Positions 54,351-64,000 of a stretch of 64,000 nucleotides of DNA are shown piece by piece. The stretch comes from Desulfosporosinus cupriresistens (lineage in GTDB: Bacteria; Bacillota; Desulfitobacteriia; Desulfitobacteriales; Desulfitobacteriaceae). Location: assembly GCF_001707885.1 (NCBI RefSeq), contig NZ_MASS01000003.1, positions 75,834 to 139,833 on the forward strand, in the 5' to 3' direction. Numbering within the stretch: position 1 is the stretch's first letter; every line of letters starts with the position of its first letter. A model generated the notes under the pieces. It was given only the letters and a program-made list of their open reading frames with translations. It was not told where the DNA came from and ran no database searches. A program made the translations under genes and the position numbers.

Positions 54351-54971
54351 CTATTTCTCCGCCGTTATGTAGACATGATTAAAAACTGGTAACCCATTGC
54401 TCCACCATTTTAGAAAATAGTCATTTGTCATAGTCCTATTTCCTGGTAGTTCGGCGTTTTGATCATCTACTTTATCAGAATCGAAGAAATATAGTTCACT
54501 TTTATCTTCATCAAACCCTACTAAGGTCATGTAATGCTGCCAGAAGAACTTATTTCCAACCAATACGATAACCGGAGCCTGCCCCTGGACAAGTCTAGCT
54601 TTAAGTGACGACAGATCCCCTTTATACATCATTGGTTTTAGCCCTTGAGACTGCAGATATGAAAGGACTCCCTTCGGCAAAACATACCCTGAAAAAGGGA
54701 TTTTGAAAGGAATTTCAGCATAAACCTCAATACCTTTAGCTTGTTTACCAGAGTTTCTTAAAACAAAAGCTGTCGAATACGCAGCACATTGGTTTTTCCC
54801 TTGAAGCTCGAAGCCCGTATTTATTGGCACCTCAAAATTCTTTTGAACGGCCAAAGAAATAGCGTCTCTGTTTGGTAATGGGGATAAACTATATATTGTT
54901 CCGACCACTAAACATATCAGCGTTATTAGTAGTAACCACTTCACTCTGACTCGAGAAATTATTGACCTCAT
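54351..54971 (-). CDS. C39-like (papain-fold) peptidase domain protein
   Basis: This 206-aa protein has an N-terminal signal anchor (about residues 10-30) and one domain with a papain-like arrangement: Gln-Cys in GKNQCAAYSTAF (about 60), His in FWQHYMTLVGFDE (about 145) and YFFDSD (Asp/Asn position, about 161). This matches peptidase C39-like proteins that may process exported peptides or cleave cell-wall-linked substrates. No bacteriocin, double-Gly precursor or ABC transporter gene is adjacent. GGAGGTG precedes the ATG. Confidence 0.75.
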   Translation of the reverse strand: MRSIISRVRVKWLLLITLICLVVGTIYSLSPLPNRDAISLAVQKNFEVPINTGFELQGKNQCAAYSTAFVLRNSGKQAKGIEVYAEIPFKIPFSGYVLPKGVLSYLQSQGLKPMMYKGDLSSLKARLVQGQAPVIVLVGNKFFWQHYMTLVGFDEDKSELYFFDSDKVDDQNAELPGNRTMTNDYFLKWWSNGLPVFNHVYITAEK

Positions 54972-55190
54972 AATTCACCTCCAAAAACGTATTTTAACTT
55001 ATTCCTCTTCGCTAACAAACTCAAATCATATCCTCTCAATTACTAAGGAATCAATTGCGATAAAACTAGACTGTATCTTACACTTAATCATCTCATATAT
55101 TTTTTGCAAAGTAAGGCGAAACCTGTCTTAATAATAATTAAAGACGAGACTAAACGGTTGAGCTCTACTATACAATTAAAAGTAGTCATA

Positions 55191-55232
55191 AAAACGGGGT
55201 CATCCTTCTTCAAAAGGACAACCCCGCGTTTT
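55191..55232 (-). terminator. Terminator of the acyl-CoA dehydratase activase gene
   Basis: AAAACGGGGTcaTCCTT / AAGGAcAACCCCGcGTTTT arms form a long stem with small mismatches, 4 nt past the stop. The T-tract is in the descending arm. Confidence 0.75.
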
Positions 55233-55236
55233 CACC

Positions 55237-58200
55237 TTAATCCAAATTACATTCTCTTAACTTAGAGTCTAAATTCATCATTGCCAGTTTACCATCTAGT
55301 AAATTATTTTCTGTCTTCGCCAAAGTTACTTTAGTGTCCGCTATCTTTTTTTGTAGATTCTCTACAGCTACAGAAAGCATGAGTTTTATGCGATTTAGTT
55401 GATTGACCTCACTTGCTCCGGGATCATAATCAATGGGAGCGATATTAGCAAGAGGATAAGCTCGTCTGATCTCACGAATCATACCTTTGCCTGTGATATG
55501 GTTAGGTAAACAGGCAAACGGTTGTAAACACACAATATTATTTACGCCACTGCGAATCAGCTCGACCATCTCTCCCGTAAGGAACCATCCCTCACCAGCC
55601 TGGTTGGCGAGAGAGAGATGTTGTTCTGCATATTTGGCGATCTCTTCAATGGGTTTCGGGGCACTAAACCGTTTGCTAGTCTCCAAAGCCCTCTTCATCT
55701 CTTTGCGATAGGCTTCTATTCTATTTATGGAAAGCATTCCAGACAACATCTCCCAAAAGCTGCCCGATAGTTTCTTATACTTAATACGATTATCATACGC
55801 ACCATACAACAGAAAGTCTGTGAGATCTGGAACGACAGCCTCTGCCCCTTCAGCCTCCAACAGCTCCACAATGTTGTTATTTGCAGTAGGGTGGAATTTA
55901 ACCAGTATTTCCCCGACAACTCCAACCTTTGGTTTGACTAGATCTTCGTAGATTTCCAGGTTATCAAAATCCGTGACGATTTGCCGAATATTTTCTTCGT
56001 GATCTCTTCGATTTCCCTTTTTCAAGGATTCTAGGCACCGATTTACCCAATAGTCATATAAGAGATTAGCTGAACCCGGGAAAGCTTCATAGGGGCGTAC
56101 TCTATAAAGGACTCGCATTAAAAGATCTCCGTAGATAAGTCCCCTCAATATTTTATTAAACATAGGCATAGTAAATTTAAACCCGGGGTTTTTCTCTAGA
56201 CTAGATGAGTTTCCCGTATTTAAGGCAATCACTGGAACATGTTCCAGATTGGCATCTTTTAAGGCCTTTCTGATAAAGGCGATATAATTCGTCGCCCGAC
56301 AACCGCCACCGGTTTGCGTAATAATGACCGAAGTATTGTCTAAATCATATTTGCCAGATCTCAACGCTTTCATCAACTGACCCACGACAATAATGGCGGG
56401 ATAACAAGCATCATTATGAACATACCTTAATCCTTCATCAATCGCAGACTTATCGACAGAAGGTAAGAATTCGATTGTATAACCTGCGTCCTCAAAGCCA
56501 TTCTTAAAAAACTGAAAATGAATAGGTGACATTTGAGGTGCCAAAATTGTATGTGTTTTTTTCATTTCCTTGGTAAATAAAACCTTGGGCTGCTTATCAT
56601 AGCGTTTCTGAGGGACAAAATTCTTCTTTTTCCGCTCATTAATGGCCGCGATCAAGGAACGCAACCGTATTCTTGCGGCACCCAAATTGCTAATCTCATC
56701 GATTTTCAACACGGTATAAATTTTTCCGTAAGCCTCAAGTATCTCTTTTATTTGGTCTGTAGTCACTGCGTCGAGACCACAGCCAAATGAGTTCAATTGA
56801 ATTAACTCTAAATCATTCAGCTTGGCAACATAGCTGGCCGCTGTATACTCTCTTGAATGATATACCCATTGGTCAACAACCCGCAATGGTCTTTCAACCT
56901 TGCCCAAATGTTGGATAGCATCTTCGGATAAGATAGCGAATCCGTAGGACGCTATCATCTCGGGTATACCATGGTTAATTTCCGGATCAATATGATAAGG
57001 TCTGCCTGCGAGTACAATGCCCCGTATCTTTTTTTCACGGATATAATCTAGGGTTTCTTCGCCTTTTCTTCTGACCTCTTGCTTATACCTTTCTTGTTCT
57101 GCATAAGCCTTATGCAAAGCACTCGCTATTTCAGTCTTCGGAATTCCCTCGGGTTGTAACTCTTCTGCCAATCGATTGACCATCCTGCTTGGCATATCGA
57201 TAGGCAAGAAAGGGTGATAAAAAGTAACATTGGGCTCTCTAAGACTATCCATATTCGCATTAATGGTCTCTGGGTAGGAGGTTACGATTGGGCAGTTGTA
57301 ATGATTATCTGCCTGTGAATCTTCCACTTGAGCATAAGGGATGCAAGGATAGAATATCTTACAAATCCCTTTTTTAATCAAATCAGCAATATGACCATGC
57401 ACAAGTTTGGCGGGATAACAGGCAGACTCAGAAGGAATAGTATCCATCCCAAGTTCATAAATTTCTTTAGATGATCGGCCAGAAATAACAACTTGGTAAC
57501 CTAGTTCCGTAAAAAATGTAAACCAAAAGGGATAGTCCTCATAAATATTGAGAACTCGTGGAATTCCGATAGTTCCTCTCAAAACCTTGTCCTTAGTTAA
57601 TGGTTTGTAGTTGAATACTCGTTTGTACTTATATTCGTAAAGATTGGGAATCTGACTTTTCAAGGTGTCTTTTCCCGTGCCTCTTTCACAGCGGTTTCCT
57701 GAAATATAGTCACTTCCACTTGAGAAATGCTTAATACTTACTAAACAATTGTTCCCACATAATCCACAACGTTTCATCGAAGTTTCTGTATTAAAATCCA
57801 TGAGATCTTGAGCTTGCATGAGATTAGATTGATGCCCAGCTTCATAACGCTCTTGAGCAATTAAAGCGGCACCAAAAGCGCCCATAATACCGGCTATATC
57901 AGGACATACAACTTCTTGCTTCGTGATTTTCTCAAAGGCCCTTAGGACAGCGTCATTATGGAAGGTTCCACCCTGAACCACGATTTTTTTACCGAGCTCT
58001 TCGGCGTTTCGCAAACGAATCACCTTATATAGGGCATTCTTGATGACTGAAATCGCTATCCCCGCAGAAATATCACTAACTTCAGAACCTTCTTTCTGCG
58101 CTTGCTTTACCCTAGAGTTCATAAATACCGTACAACGCGTCCCCAAATCAACTGGATGTCTGGAATCCTGGCTCAGTCTCGCAAACTCTTTGACATCCAT

Positions 58201-59583
58201 GTCCAGAGAATTTGCAAATGTTTCAACGAAGGATCCACATCCCGAAGAACAAGCTTCATTTAAAGTGATGGACTCAATCACGCCATCACGAATTACTAAA
58301 CTTTTCATGTCCTGCCCACCAATATCTAAGACGAAATCAACACCAGGCCGAAAAAAATTGGCCGCTGTGTAGTGGGCTACAGTTTCAATTTCTCCGATAT
58401 CCACTCTCAGGGCTGCTTTAATGAGATGCTCGCCATATCCGGTAACGGCGGAGTTTACAATTTTTGTCTTATTATTTAGTTTTTCATACAAACTTTTCAA
58501 GGCCTCGATTGTCGATTCTAAAGGGTTGCCCATATTACTGCCATAGTGTGAGTACAATAAACTTCCTTCTTGATTGACAAGAGCAATCTTGGTGGTTGTC
58601 GATCCAGCATCAATACCTAGATAGGCATTTCCTTCATAGTTATCAAGCTCCAGACGCTTGACTTTATGCAAATCATGTCTCTCTTTAAATTCAACATATT
58701 CCTCTTTGTTCGCAAAGAGAATTTCTAATTTTTCACCCTCAACATTATTAATGTTATGAATCATTGGTGCTCTTTCAAAGAGACACTCAAATGTAAAAGG
58801 CACTTTATCACGTGAGGACAGTGCTGCTCCAATCGCCACAAAAAATTGTGAATCCTCGGGGAAAATCACGCCCTTATTCTCCAGATTAAGGGTTTCGATA
58901 AAACGTTGTCTTAGTTCTGACATAAAATGGAGCGGCCCACCCAAAAACGCCACATTTCCTCTGATCGGACGCCCCTGGGCCAGGCCGCTAATTGTTTGAT
59001 TAACAACAGCCTGTAAAACGGAAACAGCTATATCTTCTTTGGCGGCTCCTTCATTCAGTAAGGGCTGTATATCAGTCTTGGCAAACACACCACATCTGGA
59101 GGCAATCGGGTAGATATTCTCATAGTTTTTGGCAAGATCATTTAAACCCGAAGCATCCGTTTGTAATAAGGAAGCCATCTGATCAATAAAGGCCCCTGTT
59201 CCTCCTGCACACGTACCATTCATTCGCTGTTCGATCGATTCGCCAAAATACGTTATCTTGGCATCTTCGCCACCGAGTTCTATAGCAGCATCCGTGGAGG
59301 GAATAACCTTCTTAATAGCATTCGTGCAAGCAATGACTTCTTGAATAAAAGGGACCTCCAACTTTTGGGAGATATTATAACCTCCAGATCCGGTAACCAT
59401 CAAGGTCAATAGATGCCCTTGTATGGCTGTTTTAGCATCATCAAGCATCATAACGACTGTATTTCTTATATTAGAAAAATGTCTTAGATATTTCTTATAG
59501 ACAATATTTTTATCCTTATCTAAAACAACTATTTTTACAGTTGTAGAACCAACATCCAGTCCAATATTTAAAACACTACTCAT
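55237..59583 (-). CDS. Giant acyl-CoA dehydratase activase (BadF/BcrAD family, DUF2229)
   Basis: This 1448-aa protein starts with two ASKHA ATPase halves of the 2-hydroxyacyl-CoA dehydratase activase type: [15 protein letters not shown] (about residue 6) and [17 protein letters not shown] (about 322). Each is followed by GGEDAKI- or [14 protein letters not shown] phosphate loops and the cluster-binding CAGGTGAF and SSGCGSF segments. A CGLCGNNC motif (about 603) and a DUF2229-type region resembling dehydratase subunits follow ([28 protein letters not shown]). It probably couples ATP hydrolysis to low-potential electron injection into an enzyme not identified here. It lies 52 nt after a TetR gene. 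Confidence 0.88.
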   Translation of the reverse strand: MSSVLNIGLDVGSTTVKIVVLDKDKNIVYKKYLRHFSNIRNTVVMMLDDAKTAIQGHLLTLMVTGSGGYNISQKLEVPFIQEVIACTNAIKKVIPSTDAAIELGGEDAKITYFGESIEQRMNGTCAGGTGAFIDQMASLLQTDASGLNDLAKNYENIYPIASRCGVFAKTDIQPLLNEGAAKEDIAVSVLQAVVNQTISGLAQGRPIRGNVAFLGGPLHFMSELRQRFIETLNLENKGVIFPEDSQFFVAIGAALSSRDKVPFTFECLFERAPMIHNINNVEGEKLEILFANKEEYVEFKERHDLHKVKRLELDNYEGNAYLGIDAGSTTTKIALVNQEGSLLYSHYGSNMGNPLESTIEALKSLYEKLNNKTKIVNSAVTGYGEHLIKAALRVDIGEIETVAHYTAANFFRPGVDFVLDIGGQDMKSLVIRDGVIESITLNEACSSGCGSFVETFANSLDMDVKEFARLSQDSRHPVDLGTRCTVFMNSRVKQAQKEGSEVSDISAGIAISVIKNALYKVIRLRNAEELGKKIVVQGGTFHNDAVLRAFEKITKQEVVCPDIAGIMGAFGAALIAQERYEAGHQSNLMQAQDLMDFNTETSMKRCGLCGNNCLVSIKHFSSGSDYISGNRCERGTGKDTLKSQIPNLYEYKYKRVFNYKPLTKDKVLRGTIGIPRVLNIYEDYPFWFTFFTELGYQVVISGRSSKEIYELGMDTIPSESACYPAKLVHGHIADLIKKGICKIFYPCIPYAQVEDSQADNHYNCPIVTSYPETINANMDSLREPNVTFYHPFLPIDMPSRMVNRLAEELQPEGIPKTEIASALHKAYAEQERYKQEVRRKGEETLDYIREKKIRGIVLAGRPYHIDPEINHGIPEMIASYGFAILSEDAIQHLGKVERPLRVVDQWVYHSREYTAASYVAKLNDLELIQLNSFGCGLDAVTTDQIKEILEAYGKIYTVLKIDEISNLGAARIRLRSLIAAINERKKKNFVPQKRYDKQPKVLFTKEMKKTHTILAPQMSPIHFQFFKNGFEDAGYTIEFLPSVDKSAIDEGLRYVHNDACYPAIIVVGQLMKALRSGKYDLDNTSVIITQTGGGCRATNYIAFIRKALKDANLEHVPVIALNTGNSSSLEKNPGFKFTMPMFNKILRGLIYGDLLMRVLYRVRPYEAFPGSANLLYDYWVNRCLESLKKGNRRDHEENIRQIVTDFDNLEIYEDLVKPKVGVVGEILVKFHPTANNNIVELLEAEGAEAVVPDLTDFLLYGAYDNRIKYKKLSGSFWEMLSGMLSINRIEAYRKEMKRALETSKRFSAPKPIEEIAKYAEQHLSLANQAGEGWFLTGEMVELIRSGVNNIVCLQPFACLPNHITGKGMIREIRRAYPLANIAPIDYDPGASEVNQLNRIKLMLSVAVENLQKKIADTKVTLAKTENNLLDGKLAMMNLDSKLRECNLD

Positions 59584-59635
59584 TTTTTTCCTCCACCATG
59601 CACAACATTTATTAAATCTTCGAGAGCTATTTATA

Positions 59636-60211
59636 TTAACAAGTTATTCCTTTTGCGAAAATTTTAACACAAGTGGCTATGCATACCTGAATATCAGTTT
59701 CATACGTAAGTTTGTTCATAACTAAAGAAGTAATGAATAGACCAAAATTGGTAGCTAAAAAACTCATGGCCAATGTTTCAGGATTCTCCCTGATTGCTCC
59801 CCTATTTTTCATTTCTTCAAAATAGTAGCCTAATAGCTTTCTAAACTCATTTGGGAAATCGAATAACGTTGCATCAAAATTGGGGTTCAATTCATCATTT
59901 TTAAAATGCATCAAAATAATTTTTTGATTTCTATACAAAGTATCTTGATAGGAAGAACATATTTTATTTAAATCTCTTTCTAAATCCCATTCCAAACCAT
60001 CATACAAAGCTCTAAATTTAGGAGAAAAAACAAATTTATCAAATGCCTTCTCGAACAGATTTTGTTTACTTTCGAAATGCCTAAATAAAGTCATTTCGCT
60101 TACTCCGGCTTTTTTAGCAATTTCCTTAGTAGTTACAGCGTTAAAGCCTTTTTGCGAAAAGAGAACAATTGAAGCATTTAGGATTTTATCCTCAGTATTC
60201 AAGACACGCAT
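59636..60211 (-). CDS. TetR family transcriptional regulator
   Basis: This 191-aa regulator begins [20 protein letters not shown] with the helix-turn-helix [36 protein letters not shown] (about residues 21-56) and a helical ligand domain. It starts at ATG 60211 with GGAGAG; the frame continues to 60223. It directly precedes the large activase gene on the same strand with no terminator between, so it most likely controls that unit. Ligand unknown. Confidence 0.9.
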   Translation of the reverse strand: MRVLNTEDKILNASIVLFSQKGFNAVTTKEIAKKAGVSEMTLFRHFESKQNLFEKAFDKFVFSPKFRALYDGLEWDLERDLNKICSSYQDTLYRNQKIILMHFKNDELNPNFDATLFDFPNEFRKLLGYYFEEMKNRGAIRENPETLAMSFLATNFGLFITSLVMNKLTYETDIQVCIATCVKIFAKGITC

Positions 60212-60362
60212 ATCTCTCTCCAATCATCAACTTACGCTCTTTCATGTTAGTTCTTACTAACATAAGTTTATCATCCTCTATAAATAACTTCAATCCAAGA
60301 ATTTGGTACAAATGGCATAACCTGTATTCGTTGATTTGATCTATAATAAAAGCCCTATTTTC

Positions 60363-60403
60363 AAAGAGCTGTTTGCAAAAACGATCGCAAAACAGCTCTT
60401 TTT
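60363..60403 (-). terminator. Terminator of the EF-G2 gene
   Basis: AAAGAGCTGTTTGC / GCAAAACAGCTCTTT form a stem of about 14 bp followed by A/T-rich sequence on both sides; lies 9 nt past the minus-strand stop. Confidence 0.8.
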
Positions 60404-60411
60404 CTTAATGG

Positions 60412-62424
60412 CTATGAACGGATTTTTAATTGACTTACTAAATTTTCACTGATTTTATCCGGTACTACTTCATATTGGACGAATTGCATGGTAAATGTGC
60501 CTCTACCTTGGGTAAGTGACCTCAAATCAATGGCATAGCGCATCATTTCAGCCTGAGGGACATGAGCTCGAATTATTTGATATTTTTCACCTGCATCGAT
60601 ACCCAATAATTTTCCGCGTTTACCATTGAGATCACCAATCACATCTCCCATATAGACTTCAGGCACTCTCACTTCTACCTCAACAACAGGTTCAAGCAAG
60701 GTTGGTTTTGCTAACTCTATCCCCTTGCGAAAGGCAACAATCGCGGCAAGTTTAAACGCCATTTCGGATGAATCTACCGCATGATAAGAACCGTCACAAA
60801 GTGTGACCTTGATATCGGTCACTGGATAACCAACCATAGTTCCCTCCGCCATAGCCTCACGGATTCCCTTTTCTACAGCTGGTATATATTGCTTCGGTAC
60901 CGATCCTCCAAAAATTGCTTCGTCAAACTCAAAATCCTTGCCTCCCGAGGGCTCTAAATTAATCCATACATGTCCATATTGACCGTGTCCACCCGTTTGT
61001 TTTTTGTGCTTCCCTTCTACTTTTACCTTTTTACGGATTGTTTCACGATAGGGCACACGAGGAACCTTAATAACTACCGCCACCCCAAATTTACGGGTCA
61101 GCTTTTCTTGAAGGATTTCTAGTTGCATTTCTCCCAGACCGGTTAAAAGCAGCTCTTTGGTTTCGGTGTTTTTACTAAGTTTGATGGTTGGATCTTCTTC
61201 TAGCAAACGTGCCAACGAATTGCTGAGTTTATCCTCATCCCCTTTACTTTTCGGCTCAATGGCCACAGATAAAGAAGGGACAGGAAGATCAATGACCGGA
61301 AGCTCCACTGGCTGTTCCTTATCACATAAGGTGTCCCCTGTTTTCACTTCTTGTAATTTAGCGACCACAGCAATATCTCCAGCTGAAACATATGAAACTG
61401 GTTCTTGTGTTTTCCCTCTCAGATAAAATGGTTGCGCTATTTTTTCCTCGATCCCGCGAATGGAATTATAGACCAGCGTATCTGCCGTAAACTTTCCCCC
61501 ATAAACACGCAAGAACGACATTTTGCCTACGTAGGGATCAGCAAGAGTTTTAAACACTAAAGCTACTTTCTCTCTCACTTCTTCAGGAGAAGGCATGGAA
61601 TGAAAGAAATTCATGACATTTGTAATGCCAATATTTTTATATACTGAGCCGCCAAGCACCGGGACTACAAGATTTTGCTTCAAGGCTTCCCGTAAAGCGG
61701 TTTGTAGATCTTCATTACATATTTCTTCTCCTTCCAGGTACTTTGTCAATATTTCATCATCCGCTTCAACGACAGCTTCGGCTAATTGAGCTCTTAAATG
61801 ATCTGTCTCTTCCTTGTACTCTTCTGGAACCTCTTTAACCGTAAACTTACCGCTCCCATTGGTTTCGTAGTCATACTCTTTGTTCTCGATAATATCGATA
61901 AGACCTTTGAAGCCAGCTTCTTGACCGATTGGGATTTGCAAAGATACAAACTTTGCATGAGGATAGGTGTCTCTTAACTGGGCCAATACCTTTCCGAAAT
62001 TAGCATTCTCTCGATCCAACTTATTAACAAAAACCGCTCTGGGTAACTTTTGTTGTTCCATGACATCCCACGTAATTTCCGCCTGAACTTCCAGTCCTGC
62101 AACTCCACTAAGTACTAAGACTCCGCACTCGACGACACGTAATGCGCACTTGACTTCCCCAAAAAAATCCGAATATCCAGGAGTATCCAGAATATTCACC
62201 TTAACCCCTTGCCACTCAATCGGAATAAGACTCGTACTAATCGACACTTTGTGTTTCACTTCTTCGGGCAGATAATCCGAAACAGTGTTGCCTTCAGCAA
62301 TTTTGCCAATACGGTTGATCACACCCGAATTGAACAAAAAAGTTTCCGTTAGGGAAGTCTTTCCTGTTCCACCATGACCAACCAGACAAACGTTGCGAAG
62401 ATGTTTTGTGTCATAGGTCTTCAA
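60412..62424 (-). CDS. Elongation factor G-like GTPase (EF-G2 type)
   Basis: This 670-aa translational GTPase has the five-domain EF-G plan but belongs to the second, EF-G-like group. The P-loop is GHGGTGKTSL (about residue 16), and the G3 motif reads DTPGYSDF where classical EF-G has DTPGHVDF. The GTPase-activating His is therefore replaced by Tyr. NKLDREN (G4) is intact, and the usual RGITI switch segment reads HKVSISTS. The C-terminal domain ends VPDKISENL. It is unlikely to be the main translocase; a ribosome-recycling, stress or non-catalytic role is inferred. TTG start after GGAGGAG. Confidence 0.88.
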   Translation of the reverse strand: MKTYDTKHLRNVCLVGHGGTGKTSLTETFLFNSGVINRIGKIAEGNTVSDYLPEEVKHKVSISTSLIPIEWQGVKVNILDTPGYSDFFGEVKCALRVVECGVLVLSGVAGLEVQAEITWDVMEQQKLPRAVFVNKLDRENANFGKVLAQLRDTYPHAKFVSLQIPIGQEAGFKGLIDIIENKEYDYETNGSGKFTVKEVPEEYKEETDHLRAQLAEAVVEADDEILTKYLEGEEICNEDLQTALREALKQNLVVPVLGGSVYKNIGITNVMNFFHSMPSPEEVREKVALVFKTLADPYVGKMSFLRVYGGKFTADTLVYNSIRGIEEKIAQPFYLRGKTQEPVSYVSAGDIAVVAKLQEVKTGDTLCDKEQPVELPVIDLPVPSLSVAIEPKSKGDEDKLSNSLARLLEEDPTIKLSKNTETKELLLTGLGEMQLEILQEKLTRKFGVAVVIKVPRVPYRETIRKKVKVEGKHKKQTGGHGQYGHVWINLEPSGGKDFEFDEAIFGGSVPKQYIPAVEKGIREAMAEGTMVGYPVTDIKVTLCDGSYHAVDSSEMAFKLAAIVAFRKGIELAKPTLLEPVVEVEVRVPEVYMGDVIGDLNGKRGKLLGIDAGEKYQIIRAHVPQAEMMRYAIDLRSLTQGRGTFTMQFVQYEVVPDKISENLVSQLKIRS

Positions 62425-62569
62425 GACGATCTCCTCCTTAGTATGTTATTAAGAAAAAGGACGCATGCCTTTTACTTGCAACAGTATTATTGGAGTTTGT
62501 ATTATGTCTGAAGCGACTTTTTAGTATTACTTTATTGAGCAGATTAGATCAAGTATTCTCTCTATATTA

Positions 62570-63736
62570 TTAACTTTTCCTTTCGTAAGTTCCCCATATC
62601 TTCGTTTGCTTATTTTCAACCATACATTTTCCCATTGCCCAGACACTTTGAACCTCTAAATCTTCATCAAGGAGCACTAGGTCTGCATCGTAACCAACGT
62701 GAATCATTCCCTTATTCTTAAGGCGAAGAACATTAGCCACATTAGAGGTAATTGTCCGTAAAGCTACCTCTAATGGAATTCCGAAATTTCTCACCGATTC
62801 TCTGACATCACGCCAGAGAACCTCCACCGAACCGACTCCCATGCCGATAAGCACACCCGCTTCGTTATACTGAGGCATACTTCCATTCCCGTCGGAAGTG
62901 ACGGTAACCCGATCATTAAGGATCTTACGTTCGTTAAACATTTGCAGGACAGCCGGCACCTGTAGTTCAGCTGGAAAATCGTCGCAACCTGCCGTAAGAT
63001 CAATATAACCACCAGCAAGCAGAAACTGAATCCCCTGTTCAAGTAAAGAGTGCGTTCGGTTTATGTGGGTTGGCATAAATTGTGTAATGGGGATCTCTGT
63101 TTGATCAAGAATCGTCCAAATCGGTTGCAATCCTCGCTTACCTTCCCCTAGATGGAGATGAACCACTCCTGCTTTTCCCCCTAGCATTCCACCCACTCGG
63201 GCCTCGGCAGCTAAATGCTCAAGCTCAGCAATTTGAGGTTGAGCAGAACGATGATCGGATATCGCGATTTCCCCTGCGCCAACAACTTTTTCGATCAGGG
63301 TCAAGTCTTCTTGCAAGGTTGGTAATAGTGTTCTCGTAGGAACCTGATAGGCACCACTATAGACAAACGTGGTTATTCCCTCATCTTCAAGCGCTTGGGC
63401 CTTAACAAGAAGCTCCGTCATTGACCGGGATATGGAATCTGTCCCCAAACAACCAACGACTGTTGTCGTTCCTCCCCGAGTTAATTGCGAAAGTTGAATT
63501 TCGGGAGTACGTGAAGCTGGGCCAGCTTCTCCCCCTCCTCCACATATGTGAACATGGGCATCGATAAAACCTGGAACTAATGTTTTGCCTTGAAGGTCGA
63601 CCACTTCCCCTGAGGCATAGTCGGGAAGTCGCAAATTTTTACCGATTGTAGCGATACTCTTGCCAACAATCAAGACATCTGTGTCATCTACAAGTTCCGG
63701 GCAATAAAGTTTTGCATTTTTGATTAGTTTCCACAC
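62570..63736 (-). CDS. iadA: Isoaspartyl dipeptidase (beta-aspartyl peptidase)
   Basis: This 388-aa dinuclear zinc amidohydrolase releases aspartate from isoaspartyl dipeptides formed by protein ageing. Metal ligands: GFIDAHVHICGGGGEAG (His-x-His, about residue 65), the ISDHRSAQP (about 172), HLHLGEGKRG and PTHINR His residues (about 200-225), and the DLTAGCDDFP Asp (about 285). GTG start at 63736 with AATAGGAGG 7 nt upstream; the longer frame to 63781 lacks such a site. Length matches IadA (about 390). Divergent from the next gene on the plus strand. Confidence 0.92.
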   Translation of the reverse strand: MWKLIKNAKLYCPELVDDTDVLIVGKSIATIGKNLRLPDYASGEVVDLQGKTLVPGFIDAHVHICGGGGEAGPASRTPEIQLSQLTRGGTTTVVGCLGTDSISRSMTELLVKAQALEDEGITTFVYSGAYQVPTRTLLPTLQEDLTLIEKVVGAGEIAISDHRSAQPQIAELEHLAAEARVGGMLGGKAGVVHLHLGEGKRGLQPIWTILDQTEIPITQFMPTHINRTHSLLEQGIQFLLAGGYIDLTAGCDDFPAELQVPAVLQMFNERKILNDRVTVTSDGNGSMPQYNEAGVLIGMGVGSVEVLWRDVRESVRNFGIPLEVALRTITSNVANVLRLKNKGMIHVGYDADLVLLDEDLEVQSVWAMGKCMVENKQTKIWGTYERKS

Positions 63737-63867
63737 TATGATTCCTCCTATTCGGAGGTATAATACCCCAATTCTGGTCAAATATTCTCTTAGAAAAATC
63801 TTTCTCTATAGCGAACCAAAAATCCTTTATTATCCAAATGTTAAACAAAAAAATATCTGAACCTTAA

Positions 63868-63917
63868 AAGCGCCACGCAGACTCCACTACATAATAAGTG
63901 GAGTCTGCGTGGCGCTT
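63868..63917. repeat. Perfect 21-bp inverted repeat
   Basis: Arms 63868-63888 and 63897-63917 are fully complementary over 21 bp (AAGCGCCACGC... / ...GCGTGGCGCTT) with an 8-nt loop. The plus-strand continuation CATTTCTTTTTTTATA gives a T-tract 6-8 nt later. It lies in the divergent region between iadA and the plus-strand start at 63998, so it may attenuate or insulate rather than end a visible gene. Confidence 0.7.
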
Positions 63918-63997
63918 AGTCATTTCTTTTTTTATACAAGCATAAGTTTAGAAGTAAACATTTAACTCGATTAACAATTTTGTTTGTGGAGGATTAC

Positions 63998-64000
63998 ATG
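63998..64000 (+). CDS. Start codon of a gene continuing beyond the window
   Basis: The last three bases are ATG preceded by TTTGTGGAGGATTAC: GGAGG with 5-nt spacing. This is a convincing start, but only the codon is visible, so the product is unknown. Confidence 0.6.

Noticed and set aside
1..64000. CRISPR arrays, IS elements, prophage or defence systems
   Set aside because: No regularly spaced repeats, transposase, integrase, capsid or restriction genes were found on reading both strands.

Overview
The window looks like chromosomal DNA of a spore-forming, strictly anaerobic, sulfite/sulfate-reducing Firmicute. Desulfosporosinus is the best guess and Desulfitobacterium the alternative. The evidence is a complete dsrABDN cluster with a clostridial ferredoxin, dsrMK without dsrJOP, a one-chain pyruvate:ferredoxin oxidoreductase, a DUF3787-type spore protein, strong AGGAGG ribosome binding sites, many TTG/GTG starts and moderate, AT-leaning composition. 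This is a judgement from gene content; no search was run.

Layout. 0-10 kb: phosphohexomutase, DegV, Fe-S flavoprotein, GNAT enzyme, M18 aminopeptidase, zinc-ribbon protein, VanW protein, nitrilase-type amidohydrolase and LysR regulator, mostly single-gene units with their own terminators. 10.7-18.7 kb: the dissimilatory sulfite reductase region, all on the minus strand, in two units. dsrM-dsrK ends at its own terminator. Then, after a decayed rhodanese pseudogene, comes ferredoxin-dsrA-dsrB-dsrD-dsrN. 19-26.6 kb: RNA methyltransferase, YlbF-like protein, HNH-like protein, peptidase T, a cysteine-desulfurase-like enzyme next to a DsrE-like protein, and RNase H. Several very small proteins lie between these. 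26.7-32.5 kb: pyruvate:ferredoxin oxidoreductase, spore protein, 14-TM exporter, zinc-knuckle peptide. 32.7-42 kb: an 8.6-kb gene for a cyclic beta-glucan-synthase-like protein followed closely by a methyltransferase. 42-49 kb: FtsK/SpoIIIE, YdjM-like membrane protein, BON protein, K+ channel and PHP phosphoesterase. 49.3 kb: tRNA-Trp behind a perfect consensus promoter, then poorly recognised genes. 51.8-54.3 kb: FadR-type regulator and ilvD. 54.3-63.7 kb: C39-like protein, giant acyl-CoA-dehydratase activase with a TetR regulator, EF-G2-like GTPase and isoaspartyl dipeptidase. The last three bases are the start codon of another plus-strand gene.

How the genes work together. DsrAB with DsrD reduces sulfite. 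DsrN probably amidates the sirohaem. DsrMK passes electrons from menaquinol toward the sulfite reduction cycle, and the ferredoxin and the pyruvate oxidoreductase supply low-potential electrons. The desulfurase/DsrE pair may move sulfur in the cytoplasm.

The most unusual non-coding signals are: a two-copy intergenic repeat (21141-21241 and 51621-51679) lying in the same orientation relative to the next gene; twin 13-bp palindromes spaced two helical turns apart upstream of the giant glucan-synthase-like gene (42134-42168); a perfect 21-bp inverted repeat in the 63.9-kb divergent intergenic region; and a symmetric AT-rich element in the dsr leader. I saw no CRISPR array, insertion sequence, phage or obvious defence system.
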